Assembly (NCBI GenBank): GCA_036873755.1
Contig: JAVTVY010020380.1
Coordinates: forward strand, 1 to 64,000
Source: Hanleya hanleyi
Lineage: Eukaryota > Mollusca > Polyplacophora > Lepidopleurida > Hanleyidae
Length of the DNA: 64,000 nt
Direction of reading: 5' to 3'
The position numbers and the translations under genes were made by a program. Within the stretch, counting starts at the first letter, position 1. Every line of letters starts with the position of its first letter. The notes beneath the pieces are model-generated. The model made no database searches and had not been told where the DNA came from. It was given only the letters and a program-made list of their open reading frames with translations. Below are positions 1 through 12,644 of the stretch, piece after piece.

Positions 1-190
1 CCCAACACGGTTATTTCCATACCCTTGGGCCACCGCGCATGCGCAGAATGACGCTAGTTCAACCCCACACCCAGCCCATCAGATGCCCCCTCACATAGGC
101 TTCACATTGATACATCACTCGACCCCACTGGACCAGTAGTAACTCCCCTAGCTCCAAAACGGCTATTTCCATATCCTTGGTCCACACGAG
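1..190. repeat. Maverick-type terminal-arm module at window edge
   Basis: This stretch closely matches the right-arm module at about 27600-27790 of the Maverick further along. It has the same order: a CTAGACCCCAACACGG-like segment, a GCGCATGCGCAGAATG palindrome at about 36-50, then the segment reading toward CCCTCACATAGGCTTCAC. The match fades near 190. It is either the end of another element of the family lying to the left of the window or a solo module. No coding is evident; the minus-strand frame at 102-317 only runs through repeat. Confidence 0.7.
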
Positions 191-452
191 TTGTCTCCCT
201 TGCGTCAATGTGTGCAGATGGCGCTACGGTCAACGCCGTGATGGGGAAAGGGCGTCCCCGCACCATCCTGGAGCCGCCATTTTGTTTGTTGTTTTCTTGC
301 GGAGATACACGGGACAATAAACACTCGACCCTAGGGTGGTACAGATGCTAGACTGATCCTATTAACATGGTACAACACCTAAAGATTATGTTTATTATTA
401 TTATTATATGGCTTAGAGGTTTTTTTGAGGGTAATTTTTGTTTTTCTACAAT

Positions 453-730
453 CCGCCATCTTAAACCCACCATCCACCATCCCACCACAGCCGCCATCTT
501 AAACCCACCATCCACCACCACCAGCCGCCATCTTAAACCCACCACCCACCACCACCAGACGCCATCTTAAACCCACCACCCACTACCACCAACCGCCATC
601 TTAAACCCACCACCCACCACCATCAGCCGCCATCTTAAACCCACCACCCACCACCACCAGACGCCATCTTAAACCCACCACCCACCACCACCAACCGCCA
701 TCTTAAACCCACCATCCACCATCCCACCAC
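453..730 (+). repeat. 34-bp minisatellite with YY1-like motif
   Basis: Eight copies of CGCCATCTTAAACCC recur with spacings of 38 bp and then 34 bp, separated by CCACCACCCACCACCACCA-type spacers. The core GCCGCCATCTT matches the well-known YY1 binding consensus (reverse complement AAGATGGCGGC). Six copies keep CCGCC and two read GACGCC. The strand is strongly C/A-biased and has no stop in one frame, which explains the short ORFs here. Confidence 0.85.
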
Positions 731-735
731 AAGAA

Positions 736-1583
736 TACTCGCTTCTGATTGGCTGTCACCTCCTCATTTCCTCCTCAATTATGCGGCTGTCACGTCACAA
801 AAAATTTCTGCGCATGCGCAGTGAAGCGCCATCACGTCTATTTGCTCTTACGCTACTACTTGACTACATGTGGGGAACCATTCAACCAAGGAGTGAAAAG
901 GGCCAAGTATATTGCACGCAAAGTGTTGTCGATTGAAGTTGTCTTACATGACGGGTCTGCCACATCTTATGACCGTTGTGCGAACAGTTACGGTTGACAA
1001 GAAGTGAATAATCGCAGCATGTTCACACCAGAGTTATTATTGACATGCAAATGAGGCTGCGCGAACCCTGTAGCGAATTTACAGCGAATAACTAACTGTA
1101 GCGAAGTTTGTACGATTTCAATTCTCGCGAACATTCCGTGAACTTCGTGTCCGTTGACATGAATTTAATATTGGCAGCATGTTCACATCATTGTATATAT
1201 GGAATTGAGACTGGCATGAACTCCTGCAGTAAATTTGCTGAGAATATCGCAATAAGTGCGCAGCAAGCTCAATGCGAACATCTTGGTACACATGCCACAA
1301 CTTGCTGCGAGAGCGCACACCAAGATCACAATGCAAAAGCTTGGTTTTGACAACTGATTCATGTCGCAGAATATATATCTGGAATTCTGACAACACAGAT
1401 GCAGGATGCACTAGATTCTGTCATGAGACATAACAATAATCAATCTGTAAATTAGTCAGCAGTGTGCAATGAACAATTGTTATGATTATACGGCTCAGTG
1501 AATGTTGGACCACATTCTAGTTTAATTTATTGGTGTCAAGATAATTGCCATTTGTGTTAAAATGCCACATTTGTGGCTACATG
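736..1583. other. No gene recognised
   Basis: I see no convincing coding region. The segment has short AT-rich repeats of the type GCAGCATGTTCACA (about 1016 and 1176) and one NRF-1-like palindrome, TGCGCATGCGCA, at about 809-820. Similar GCGAAT/TTCACAC motifs recur at 2540-2700, so both stretches may be old copies of one dispersed repeat. Confidence 0.4.
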
Positions 1584-1744
1584 CACGCTTAAAACTAAAG
1601 TGTTGAAACTTACTCGTAAAGTGTTGAAATAACCCTTTAAGTGTGTCCACAGGGACAACACTTAAAGAGCATTCCCTGTGGACACACTTAAAGGGTTATT
1701 TCAACACTTTACGAGTAAGTTTCAACACTTTAGTTTTAAGCGTG
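1584..1744. repeat. 161-bp near-perfect palindrome (foldback MITE-like)
   Basis: Two arms of about 72 bp are exact reverse complements around a loop of about 17 bp (CAACACTTAAAGAGCAT). The left arm starts CACGCTTAAAACTAAAG and the right arm ends CTTTAGTTTTAAGCGTG. Inside each arm AAGTGTTGAAA-like words recur. The lack of arm divergence implies recent origin or ongoing conversion. I could not identify a clear target duplication. Confidence 0.9.
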
Positions 1745-4189
1745 TGTACCTACACTTGACTTGAATTCAATGTTGTCGTTTTTTAAATTCTTATTAAACA
1801 TATCTCATTTTATAATTGCTAGTCCTTTAAAACTGGGGAAATGACGCTACTCTGAATTGCACACCTGCATTTCAGCATCAAAATACTGTGTGATTATGCG
1901 GTTAAGTTTGGCGATGTGTCAGAGCATTGTTTGATGCATGCATTATTATGGCTGTCTGAAAGTGTTCGAAGGTAGTCTACTTTGCAAATTTCTTTACAGG
2001 TAAAAGTGATGATTCATGATTCAACAAACTTCTTCTGATGCTATTCCAGCTATGGTACATTCTAGACTTGACATTTGACATTATTAATTTGTTAGGAATG
2101 CATATTTCAATTTGATTTGATTGCAGCAAGTATCTTTTATATTGTTCATTACTCTATGCCATATTGCAGTTTTTATTCCCAATCATAATTTCTACATGGC
2201 ACTAAAAAAAAAAAAAAAAAAAAAAAATCCAGTGCACAGAATTCCGCAACTTTCGTAAGTATATCTCCGTAAAAGATCTGCATTCACTTTAATTTTGACA
2301 GACAGGAACAAATATTCTGCGAAAGTCTTTACCTGAATTAATCCAAATAAACAAATTCCATATATAATTTGTACTTCACAATATGGACATCATGCAACAA
2401 AAAGTTCAGAGTATTGCAGTGATCTGATTGTGAACTAGCTGAATTTAAAGAAAAAAACACAAGTGCCATTATGAACATGCTGTAAACACGCTAAAATAGT
2501 TAAAACTTATGGCAATCTTAAGGTGAATCAAAAGAAATGCAGCACAAATATCTAAAGCCTTGCTGTGAATTTGCTGCGAACAGGTCATTCGTGATGAATA
2601 TGCCGCAAACTGTTCACGGCAAAGTAATTTACTTTGACTATTCACACCATACTCGCAATAAACGTATAAGGTCGCATCTAGTTCACCAAATATTCGCAGC
2701 AGGCTGTTGGTCGGTAAGGGTGCACAATCTCCGGAATGACAAAATTTAGAAGCTGACACTCCGTGACGTTATAGCCTATCGTCCTGAGGTCATGTTTAGC
2801 CTATTATAAAAAAATTCACGAGCCTCACGAGCAAAGCATAATGGAAAAATTCAAAATGGCGGCCATTTGTAACTACCTAATAAAAAAAAATAATAAAAAA
2901 TTCATCCCGAAGTCCGTTTGGTCGTTTTGATCTGGTCATTCGTGTGATTTGCCAGTACATTCCTTCTGTTTCACTCAGTGATGTAACAAAACATCTCTTT
3001 GGTTATTTGACTCATCAAACGGACATGGTTAACAGGTTGTTGAATAACGATACGTTCTCTATGGAATTTAGAGGAGGATGCATGTCGAATTCTATGTTCA
3101 CATATTGAACAAGACCTGCCTAAAATATGGCACATAGGGCGGCCATCATAGAGAAATTGTTAGGCCTACAGCGTCGTTCATTAGCAGCCCCATCAACATA
3201 ATCACATGTGGAGGATTCTTTGTTTGCTTTTTATCGAAGACTGGAACAGATGTTTCCTTATCGTCAGTGTTATTTTCACCAACTTTCAAGCAGTATTATA
3301 TACAGGGATGATCCATGGAGATAATTTTGTAGGAGTTCATTATGTATCATGTATACTCAATATAGCACTACTGTAACACGAATTCCATAATCGCGTAGAA
3401 ACATATTTGAGCTATATGTACAACAGCCTTAAATGCAAGGGCAAAACTCTCTGCCTAGAGATGTATATTCGAGAGTAGCAGCATCATTTTCAACCATATC
3501 TCTTCTGCTACATCATCTCGTCTATCATGCCATATCTGGAAAAGACCTTCTCGAACGATTATAGTCGGCCAACATCCTGCAACAATGAAGAGGATATGGG
3601 TCTTTATAGAACCCAATAGACCATATATGAGACGGTTAATTAGGCGGTTGCTTCAGTTTTTGAGAATATCAGTTGTCAATTATCTTGTTCAGTTTGTGAC
3701 GAGGTGTGAGATGAGACAACTGAACATCGCCATCAACCATTGCTCACTTCCATGCATTTGAAACACATCTTTCCTGACATTCCCGTCATTTCCTGGTTTA
3801 TGCTGATACTTTTTCTCGTTTATAGAAAGACGAGAAATCCCTGGATTCGCCGGTTATAGGGAACAGTGTCATGTTCAAGGTCACTTACCTTGAATGAAAT
3901 AATGCACCGTAACTGAGCTGCATGTGCAATGTATATATATCTAGTAAGGCTAGCTGAAATCCAGATAGCCTGTCAATGAAAAGCAGACAAATGTTCTGGA
4001 ATTTGGACGTTTAGTGAACGAAGGCACAATCTTCCATGTCACGTTGGGACCGTTGAAGATGATCCTATTGGTAAAGGCCAATGTTTTAGCATTGAACGCC
4101 CTGTAATAAATCAGTTTTATTCCCGCCAATATACGGACAATATGGACGCATTCTACATTGATTTATATACATATCTTCTCTGTATGGTG
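1745..4189. other. No gene; A-homopolymer at 2204-2227
   Basis: There is no recognisable gene or RNA. A run of about 24 A residues starts near 2204. At 2830-2870 the sequence AAAATGGCGGCCATTTG is a short palindrome. The ORFs at 2469-2759 lack any family signal. Confidence 0.4.
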
Positions 4190-4223
4190 AATAAAATTTC
4201 AATTCAATTCAATTCAATAAAGA
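4190..4223 (+). repeat. AATTC microsatellite, possible LINE 3' tail
   Basis: The sequence TGAATAAAATTTCAATTC continues into AATTC repeats ending in AATAAAG. A terminator-like codon followed by a short pentanucleotide repeat is typical of the 3' end of non-LTR retrotransposons. No reverse transcriptase is readable just upstream, so this is at most a 5'-truncated copy. Confidence 0.35.
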
Positions 4224-5385
4224 TGTCTAAATGATATGATATGATAGGTATCGATCCAGATTATTTGCACGGACATCTTCGATTGGTTCTATCTTTTGGA
4301 TGAGATTGACCTACAGATATAGCATGATAATAAGTTTACGCTTCAAGGACAAAAGAATATTCAGGGGGTGGAATCCTGCTCACCCTCCTTCCATACTGCG
4401 GTACTATACATCCCATTGTCGAGGCCGGATAGAATTTTCATTTCAACAGTGTGTATGCGCAATATATTGCATTGTCGTCAGATGTCTTTGGTCACTCAGA
4501 CTGTCATATGTAATAGTGATCATTAGGGTCAAAATATGGCAGAAATGTTAAGACAGATAAAAGATGACAACTTTGATGATGTCACAGTGTCGTCATAAAA
4601 CTGCACTTTGGGGTAGATTTTTCCGTCAGATTTCCAGAATTTTTTATTCATGCTATTTTCTTCCAAAAAAAAATACACAGAAAATAATTATCTGCTGTGA
4701 TATAAAATAGATTTAGCACACTTTTCAAACACAGAAAATCAAACAGTTTGAAGAAAAGATACGAAAACATCACTTTTCTGATACTTCTGTAACCAGTTTG
4801 AATTTTTCGATGATTTTATGCTCAGAGGGAGATGCAAATATGCTATAAAAGACCCCAATATGATAGGCTATAACGAGTATAGCTCACGCGAAGCAATTTT
4901 TGAGAAAAAGAATAAGAAATGTGAAATACTTCACAATATATTGGCATTTTAACAACTCCAAAAGGGTAAAAAGATTAGATAAAAATAAATGAATAAAAGA
5001 TTAGAAAACAAGTTTTTCGAAAGCTCTCCATATAAATTTATATCTCGTCTTAAATGGTTATATATTGGCAGCAGATTATATGGATTGGGAATTTAAATGA
5101 AAGTTTGCTATTCGAGAGCAAGATGTCCTTCGAACCACCTACAGGTCACACATTTGGACAAGCTGAGAAAGATGGGGAGAGAGGTGGAGGATAGGCTTGC
5201 ATTTTATCAGGTTGTATGCTTTTTACGGGAAAGGGATTAATACTTGAAGAAAGAGAGGTCGGGATTCCACGGCATTGAGTGTATTTCTCACTCTGCCAGC
5301 ATGGCTGATGACCAAAACGTGTTTGATGGGGGCACAACGGCTGTTGTTGCCCCTCCCCATATTTGAAAGTCAGCGGAGGGGAGAT
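4224..5385. other. No gene recognised
   Basis: AT-rich unique-looking sequence. The ORFs at 4300-4551 and 5146-5406 have no recognisable motif and low-complexity neighbours. Confidence 0.4.
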
Positions 5386-5550
5386 TACAAGCGTCTGGTC
5401 CGTCATTCATAATTCAGCCATTGTCCAGTAAAGAATATCCGCGTGCATAATCCAAGGACCTATTCCATATTCCATATTAGCACCAAATTCAAAAAGACAA
5501 TCATAGTGTACATAAACAGACTAGTTTCCTGCAAGAGAGAAGCGGTCAGT
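5386..5550 (+). repeat. Dispersed repeat family A, copy 1 (fragment)
   Basis: Runs from GCGTCTGGTCCGTCATTCAT to the CTAGTTTCCTGCAA segment. The same string of blocks (ATAATCCAA.GACCTATTCC, then AGCACCAAATTCAAAAAGAC, then CAATCATAGT) recurs at 31697-32010, in part at 35222-35460 and 39535-39845, and reversed at 51700-51860. No coding was seen. It is probably a non-autonomous dispersed element. Confidence 0.75.
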
Positions 5551-7189
5551 GAGTGACGCCTCTGATGATGTGCAGTTAGATCACCGTCATTTTGCGGTGG
5601 ATACATAAGTCGTGGAGGCTTGCAGCTCGACACATTTTTAACAGTGTGCTATCTCTGGCTATCAGGAAAAATTTAGCAAGATCTAGAATTTTTATGGTCC
5701 GATTTCTGTTACATCATGATTGTCCTGCCGTCAATCAGACGTGGTGGGAATAGGTAATTAGCTGGTAACTCGAACGATATATTACCACACACAGGATTAT
5801 ACATTGGTATTTGGTATGCTTAGCACTGACGAAGATGATCAATGCTATAATAAAATCATCCCCTTGATTGAACCTCAATTAAACTAATAAATTCAGGCGC
5901 CTCCATATGTCAAATACCTTATTCTCATTACACTTTATAATATTCATTCCGCTTGACGGACTGACTAATGAAAACACCTTATGTTCCTAATTGTCTGTTA
6001 TAACACAGATCATTATATCCGTCATTTACCACATTCTATAGATAGCCATGTTGAATTTTGGTGTTCACAATCATCGGTTCTCTTCATACAATGCTGTCAG
6101 CGTACCATATCCATATCTAAGGAAACAGTAAAACATCAAAGTTTTTAATTAAATAGTCATGTTTAATGTCACTTTTCTTTGTGTACAAATCAAATAGTCA
6201 ATCTTGGGACTGTGCAGGTTTCTACAGTGATTTATAGTACTTACAGTGAACGCAGGTCGTGAGCACCAAACTGTTTGAAAGTGTCTCTCCTTTACTAGTT
6301 TTTGTTGTTTTTGTAGTTATGGGGTGATTTCAAGCGACGTTCTTCTCACAAAACTCAAGCAATTGAAGGTATAATCAAATGGATGTTTTCTGAATGCAAG
6401 GGTTGTACTTCATTAAAAATCACTCATGTTTCACACATGAAAAGTCATTCACTCACGCTTTGGATGAGAGGAAAGCCGATAATTTTCTTCTCTTTTTGTT
6501 CATTCCAGGCTACAGTCCACGGGAATATCCGTAGGTGAAAGAAAAAAAAAGAAAAAAGAAAAGTTAATCCGGAATAGCTGAAGTGCACCCTTACGCAGAA
6601 TATTTTTTTTATAATTGGTATTTTTTGTGTTTTGGTGCATTACCCATATTTCCATTATATCAACATGACTGAAAGTGAACAGGTGACAATGCCCCTTTTA
6701 TCTATACCAGTACATCCTAATATAAAAAAAGGATAATCGCCAAATATGGACATTTGTAGCGATTCTCTTTTATCGCTACATTGTCTTTCGGCTACACCAG
6801 AGGAAAGCTGTATATTCAGCCAGCCTAAATGTGGAGGGGAAGGGGAGGGGGGGGGGGGTGGATTAATGTCACACTCAAGATTATTTCACTGTTATGATGA
6901 CAGCCAGTTTGAATGGTGAAGGAAGCCGGAGTACCCGGAGAGAACCACCCGTTGGAAAGCAACTGGCAAAGTTTTACACATGCACCAGCTGAGCCCTAAA
7001 TAAGTAACTGTTCAGTATGCTCCGAGAAAATGTCAAAACTTAAGGTTGTTTCTCAAAACAGTGTGAGTAGGCTAGTTTTCAGAGATACCAGCTAGAGTGA
7101 ATAGGATGAAACGTGGCTTTCATATCACACCGATATGCCTACATGCGACAAAGCGCGCCCAATGTCGCCTTTTATTGTGCTGCTTCACC
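5551..7189. other. No gene; G-run at 6847-6858
   Basis: No recognisable gene. A 12-G run lies at 6847-6858 within a longer purine tract (from about 6834). The small ORF at 7097-7279 is mostly SINE sequence. Confidence 0.4.
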
Positions 7190-7362
7190 GAAGCACCATG
7201 CCGTTTAGGAGGTCATGATATTTCACCCAGTCATGTTATCCTGACACCGGGTCAGTCAGTCCTTGATCTATCCTATTAATGTTGAGCGCCAACACTTGGC
7301 CCAGAATCAATCCCAGGACCTCCTGCTTGCGAGGCGGACACTCTAACCACTAGACTATCACC
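7190..7362 (-). repeat. tRNA-derived SINE
   Basis: On the minus strand the element starts with a tRNA-like head. GGTGATAGTCTAGTGG contains an A-box match (TAGTCTAGTGG, plus coordinates 7348-7358) and GGGATTGATTC (7304-7314) is a degenerate B-box. The intervening loop CTCGCAA resembles a tRNA-Ala(CGC) anticodon loop, but the stem has a mismatch. Downstream on the same strand (about 7262-7215) is a non-tRNA body containing CATGACTGGGTGAAAT. Such conserved central domains are a feature of animal SINE superfamilies such as MetaSINEs, but I cannot confirm the family. A lone tRNA pseudogene is the alternative. Confidence 0.6.
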
Positions 7363-7793
7363 TCTATGCTTGATTTCCCCGTGGTCAAATCTTTTATACA
7401 ACCCATACCGATCCTGTTACAAAATCACCATATTAACAATAACCAACTGTAACATCCTGCTTTAAAAGAAAAACAACGATACTTATTGACGTTTTTTTAG
7501 TAAACGGCATTCTACCTCTCATCATCTTCGTTCTAAATGGAGAACGGATCTCAGACTTATAGATGGATTTCTTGTTTATGTTTTCATACGAGGATTCTCT
7601 GGCAAGAGGCGACAGGGCAAACAGTTGAACAATACGCAACCTGGGCTGATTGCGCTGATCATTGGTGCTGCACGAGGAATTCTTTTGCCTACTAATTACG
7701 TCAGATCAAAGAAATCCATCCACGATTATCTATCTGGATGATGAATTGCAATTAGTGGCGGATCTGGGATCACGGATCGCATGTGAAAAAATA

Positions 7794-7796
<3 letters not shown>

Positions 7797-7836
<40 letters not shown>
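7797..7836. repeat. (TA)n microsatellite
   Basis: An uninterrupted TA dinucleotide run of about 40 bp. Confidence 0.95.
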
Positions 7837-7837
<1 letters not shown>

Positions 7838-9171
7838 CTAATTATTGGTATATCGTAACGTACGATACTGGCATGACCAGCGTATATATGGACCCTGCAG
7901 CTGTTTTCCTCTATAAAAATAAATATGATTGATCTTGTTATTTTAGCGTGAAATTCCGTTCCACACTTTTGTCCTAAGATTTCGTTCTGGATTTTCTCAG
8001 TGTCGACCCACCCTTAGCGGAGGCTGGATTACCAAACGCTATTCGTGCGTGTTTCCAATGAACACATGTGAAGTCGTGGAAACGGCCGGAAAAACATTTA
8101 AACCGATTGGAGGAAATGATATATCATTGTTGACGAGTATTTGATTCATGAGTACCTCTGGGTTACTTGTGTTATTATTTGTCAGTTCTGCCACTTCATC
8201 CGAGGCCGGGTACTTAACCGAGCCATTTATCAGCTGATACCGGGCTTGTCTTCCTTCACCAGCTTCTCTCATCGATTTACTGTAATATCTGAACTAAAAA
8301 CCTCACGCAGTGTCCACCACTCAATTCACGCTGCACATTAAGCTTTTGAGCTATGCTCCCTTGTATAGCCGTCAATCAGATACCGATACCGTATTATACA
8401 TTGCACACTTCAGTTTTCCTTTCTGCAAAACTTTTGATACCATGTCTACGCTTTCCCGTAAGGTATCTATCTATGTAGTCACTACCGTCTAACGAGAGTT
8501 CTCTACTTCGAAGCAAATCCGTCCCCACGGTCATCTGACGCCAACAACATATTAACGATGTCGAGAACAACTGTAGACGGATGCACGCCGTATTCCTCCT
8601 AGATCGCTCTGGCAACACATGTTATATCACTAGCCATCTTGGATATAAATTGTAGTACCATTATGTACTCAAGATCTTCAGATGTATCTTGTGAAGCGAC
8701 CAAAATATAGAGAGCCGAAGATCAGTCAAAATTGAGTGGTCAAAACAAGAGAAAGTAGAGCGTATTCTTAAGACCAGAATTGTTTCCGTCCTACCCTCGA
8801 ACAATCTCTACTTTAAACGAGCCATCTTAGCCACAAGTTTCTACTCCTAGGTCACGAGCAAATCTCCTCGATATTCATAAACTGGTGAATATCCAGGAAC
8901 AGCGTGCTTTTTCGGTCGATGAGAAGTTCAACAATCAATGAATCAAGCACAATGACTTATTTCGCCTGTGTTGTTCAGTGTAATGTCACTCACCAGCCCT
9001 ATAGTGTGACGAAGAACTCACAGTAAGGTTTTCTTTATTTCTGTGAGTGTGATAGAGCGGAGGGCGAATGGAAACGCCAGATGTAGTTGGCATATCCTAT
9101 ACAATCAAAATACCAGTTCGCCATGATTGTACTTTTTATGTTTTTATGTTTTCTCTTGCATATCACTCCAC
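7837..9171. other. No gene recognised
   Basis: No recognisable gene, RNA or repeat. The ORFs at 8039-8618 on both strands overlap one another and show no motif. Confidence 0.4.
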
Positions 9172-10365
9172 TTTATGTATTTTTTATGAGGATCATCATG
9201 AAGTCATATCAATAATGTAGGACATTCATCATTGGTTGCCTAGTATGGGAAGTCAAGTATACATAGTCAATGTTCTCTAATACCCCTCGGCTACGTAACA
9301 TGTATTGCAATGTAACGGTTGATTGGACCTGTTCATTGGACGTTCATACGTTTCAATATGTGACTCTAATTTCACGCAATATCATGACTGACAATTCGTG
9401 ATCGACTATTCCATAAAATAAATTTATTGATGCACTGAATCCATGCCAGATACAGAAATGAAATAGCATAATTTTCCGACGTTTTCCTGTCTTCATTGAA
9501 ACGTCGGGATTAAAATGATCTCTCATGCTTCATGCATCGCTGTACTGTACACTGTAAGACATTTAGATATACGCCATCTGAGTGTAAAAATGGGTGAATT
9601 CGAAGTATCAACCCAACCATACATAACATAGCCCTTGTGATTTCAGACGTTTCAGAATCCACGTATGATAGGGCGAGGCCATATTCTAATGGACTGCGGA
9701 CCCACAATATATGAAGCAAGGCATTGTCGTTCGGAGTACCTAGTAAATCACCCCAGACATATAAATGACTCCGACAAATGAAGGAATATGAAGCAAGCCC
9801 ATCAATATAATGACCCTGCAAACTGTAGAATTTATTCCTTATTTTCAAGGCACAGTGAAGCTTGTCTCGAAAAAAAAAATCGGATAGCAAATTATCCTAT
9901 CAGGAAAACTTTAATGCCACCATCATAGTGGAAACAGCGATTTAGAGTTAGCGAGGGAATTATCTTCACTTATTAAATTTCTTAAAAAAATTTTTACACA
10001 ATACAAATTACTCGATTCGTATCCCTGATTGCAAAACCCCATTTTCGTTTTCATTTAGTTCATTTTCTTTCGAACGGTTTATGACTGGTGATATGCTCTG
10101 TGCTCAGTGTACTTGACGGAGACTTCCTATTGATATCTGTCTCTCGTATCGGACATATACAAACGCAGTTTCATCGTTCAGAAACAATGTTAACGCTATT
10201 GTACAGAGCCGATAAGAAGGATAGAATGTCCGGTGTCCAAAAATGTCCGGCCCTTCTAACCCAGCTAGGACATATTTCTTCACATTTAGGGATAATTGTC
10301 CGTTAATGGAAAAAGAAACGAGAAGGGACAATAATCTCAAGGACATTGCTAGCCATAACAGGGGC

Positions 10366-12456
10366 CGGTAGTAACGGTAGTAACACTGGTAGTAACACTG
10401 GTAGTAACACTGGTAGTAACGGTAGTAACACTGGTAGTAACACCGGTAGTAACGGTAGTAACACCGGTAGTAACGGTAGTAACACTGGTAGTAACGGTAG
10501 TAACACTGGTAGTAACACCGGTAGTCACGGTAGTAACACTGGTAGTAACACCGGTAGTAACGGTAGTAACACTGGTAGTAACGGTAGTAACACTGGTAGT
10601 AACACCGGTAGTAACGGTAGTAACACTGGTAGTAACACCGGTAGTAACGGTAGTAACACTGGTAGTAACGGTAGTAACACTGGTAGTAACACCGGTAGTA
10701 ACGGTAGTAACACTGGTAGTAACACTGGTAGTAACACCGGTAGTAACACTGGTAGTAACACCGGTAGTAACGGTAGTAACACTGGTAGTAACACTGGTAG
10801 TAACACTGGTAGTAATACTGGTAGTAACACTGGTAGTAACACCGGTAGTAACGGTAGTAACACTGGTAGTAACACTGGTAGTAACACTGGTAGTAACACC
10901 GGTAGTAACGGTAGTAACACTGGTAGTAACACTGGTAGTAACACTGGTAGTAACACTGGTAGTAACACCGGTAGTAACACTGGTAGTAACACTGGTAGTA
11001 ACACTGGTAGTAACACCGGTAGTACAACCGGTAGTAACACTGGTAGTAACACTGGTAGTAACACTGGTAGTAACACCGGTAGTAACACTGGTAGTAACAC
11101 TGGTAGTAACACTGGTAGTAACACCGGTAGTAACACCGGTAGTAACACTGGTAGTAACACCGGTAGTAACACCGGTAGTAACACTGGTAGTAACACCGGT
11201 AGTAACACCGGTAGTAACACTGGTAGTAACACTGGTAGTAACACCGGTAGTAACACCGGTAGTAACACTGGTAGTAACACCGGTAGTAACACCGGTAGTA
11301 ACACTGGTAGTAACACTGGTAGTAACACCGGTAGTAACACTGGTAGTAACACTGGTAGTAACACCGGTAGTAACACTGGTAGTAACGGTAGTAACACTGG
11401 TAGTAACACCGGTAGTAACACTGGTAGTAACACTGGTAGTAACACCGGTAGTAACACTGGTAGTAACACCGGTAGTAACACCGGTAGTAACACTGGTAGT
11501 AACACTGGTAGTAACACTGGTAGTAACACCGGTAGTAACACTGGTAGTAACACCGGTAGTAACACCGGTAGTAACACTGGTAGTAACACCGGTAGTAACA
11601 CCGGTAGTAACACCGGTAGTAACACTGGTAGTAACACTGGTAGTAACACCGGTAGTAACGGTAGTAACACTGGTAGTAACACCGGTAGTAACGGTAGTAA
11701 CACTGGTAGTAACACTGGTAGTAACACCGGTAGTAACACCGGTAGTAACACTGGTAGTAACACCGGTAGTAATACCGGTAGTAACACCGGTAGTAACACC
11801 GGTAGTAACACTGGTAGTAACACCGGTAGTAACACTGGTAGTAACACCGGTAGTAACACCGGTAGTAACACTGGTAGTAACACCGGTAGTAACACTGGTA
11901 GTAACACTGGTAGTAACACCGGTAGTAACACTGGTAGTAACACCGGTAGTAACACTGGTAGTAACACTGGTAGTAACACTGGTAGTAACACCGGTAGTAA
12001 CACTGGTAGTAACACCGGTAGTAACACTGGTAGTAACACCGGTAGTAACACCGGTAGTAACACCGGTAGTAACACTGGTAGTAACACTGGTAGTAACACC
12101 GGTAGTAACGGTAGTAACACTGGTAGTAACACCGGTAGTAACGGTAGTAACACTGGTAGTAACACTGGTAGTAACACCGGTAGTAACACTGGTAGTAACA
12201 CTGGTAGTAACACCGGTAGTAACACTGGTAGTAACACTGGTAGTAACACCGTAGTAACGGTAGTAACACTGGTAGTAACACCGGTAGTAACGGTAGTAAC
12301 ACTGGTAGTAACACCGGTAGTAACACCGGTAGTAACACTGGTAGTAACACCGGTAGTAACACTGGTAGTAACACCGGTAGTAACACTGGTAGTAACACCG
12401 GTAGTAACACTGGTAGTAACACCGGTAGTAACACTGGTAGTAACACCGGTAGTAAC
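10366..12456. repeat. 2.1-kb minisatellite, 12-bp unit GGTAGTAACAC(T/C)
   Basis: About 2.1 kb of 12-bp units GGTAGTAACACT or GGTAGTAACACC, with scattered 9-bp units GGTAGTAAC. The units are multiples of three and contain no stop in several frames, so three very long but artefactual ORFs (700-790 codons) arise. One slip near 12250 changes phase. In duplication copy 2 the same position (30261-30271) holds a single CCGGTAGTAA, so the array grew from one unit after the duplication. Confidence 0.97.
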
Positions 12457-12644
12457 ATGTTGTGATACAAGATAAGTTGTTAATGACATGGCATTGGTGA
12501 TATGAACATCAAATTGTATCGCAGCATCATTTGAATGAAACCATACCCTTTTACTGTTTGTTTGATGCCTATACATGAGTTTGGGTTTTATATGGGAAGG
12601 TATTTTATATATCTTGATTGAAATGGTATTCGGTGAGCATGGCT

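Noticed and set aside
9510..9890. 126-codon minus-strand ORF
   Set aside because: It lies in the duplicated unit and is not preserved in copy 2; no motif.
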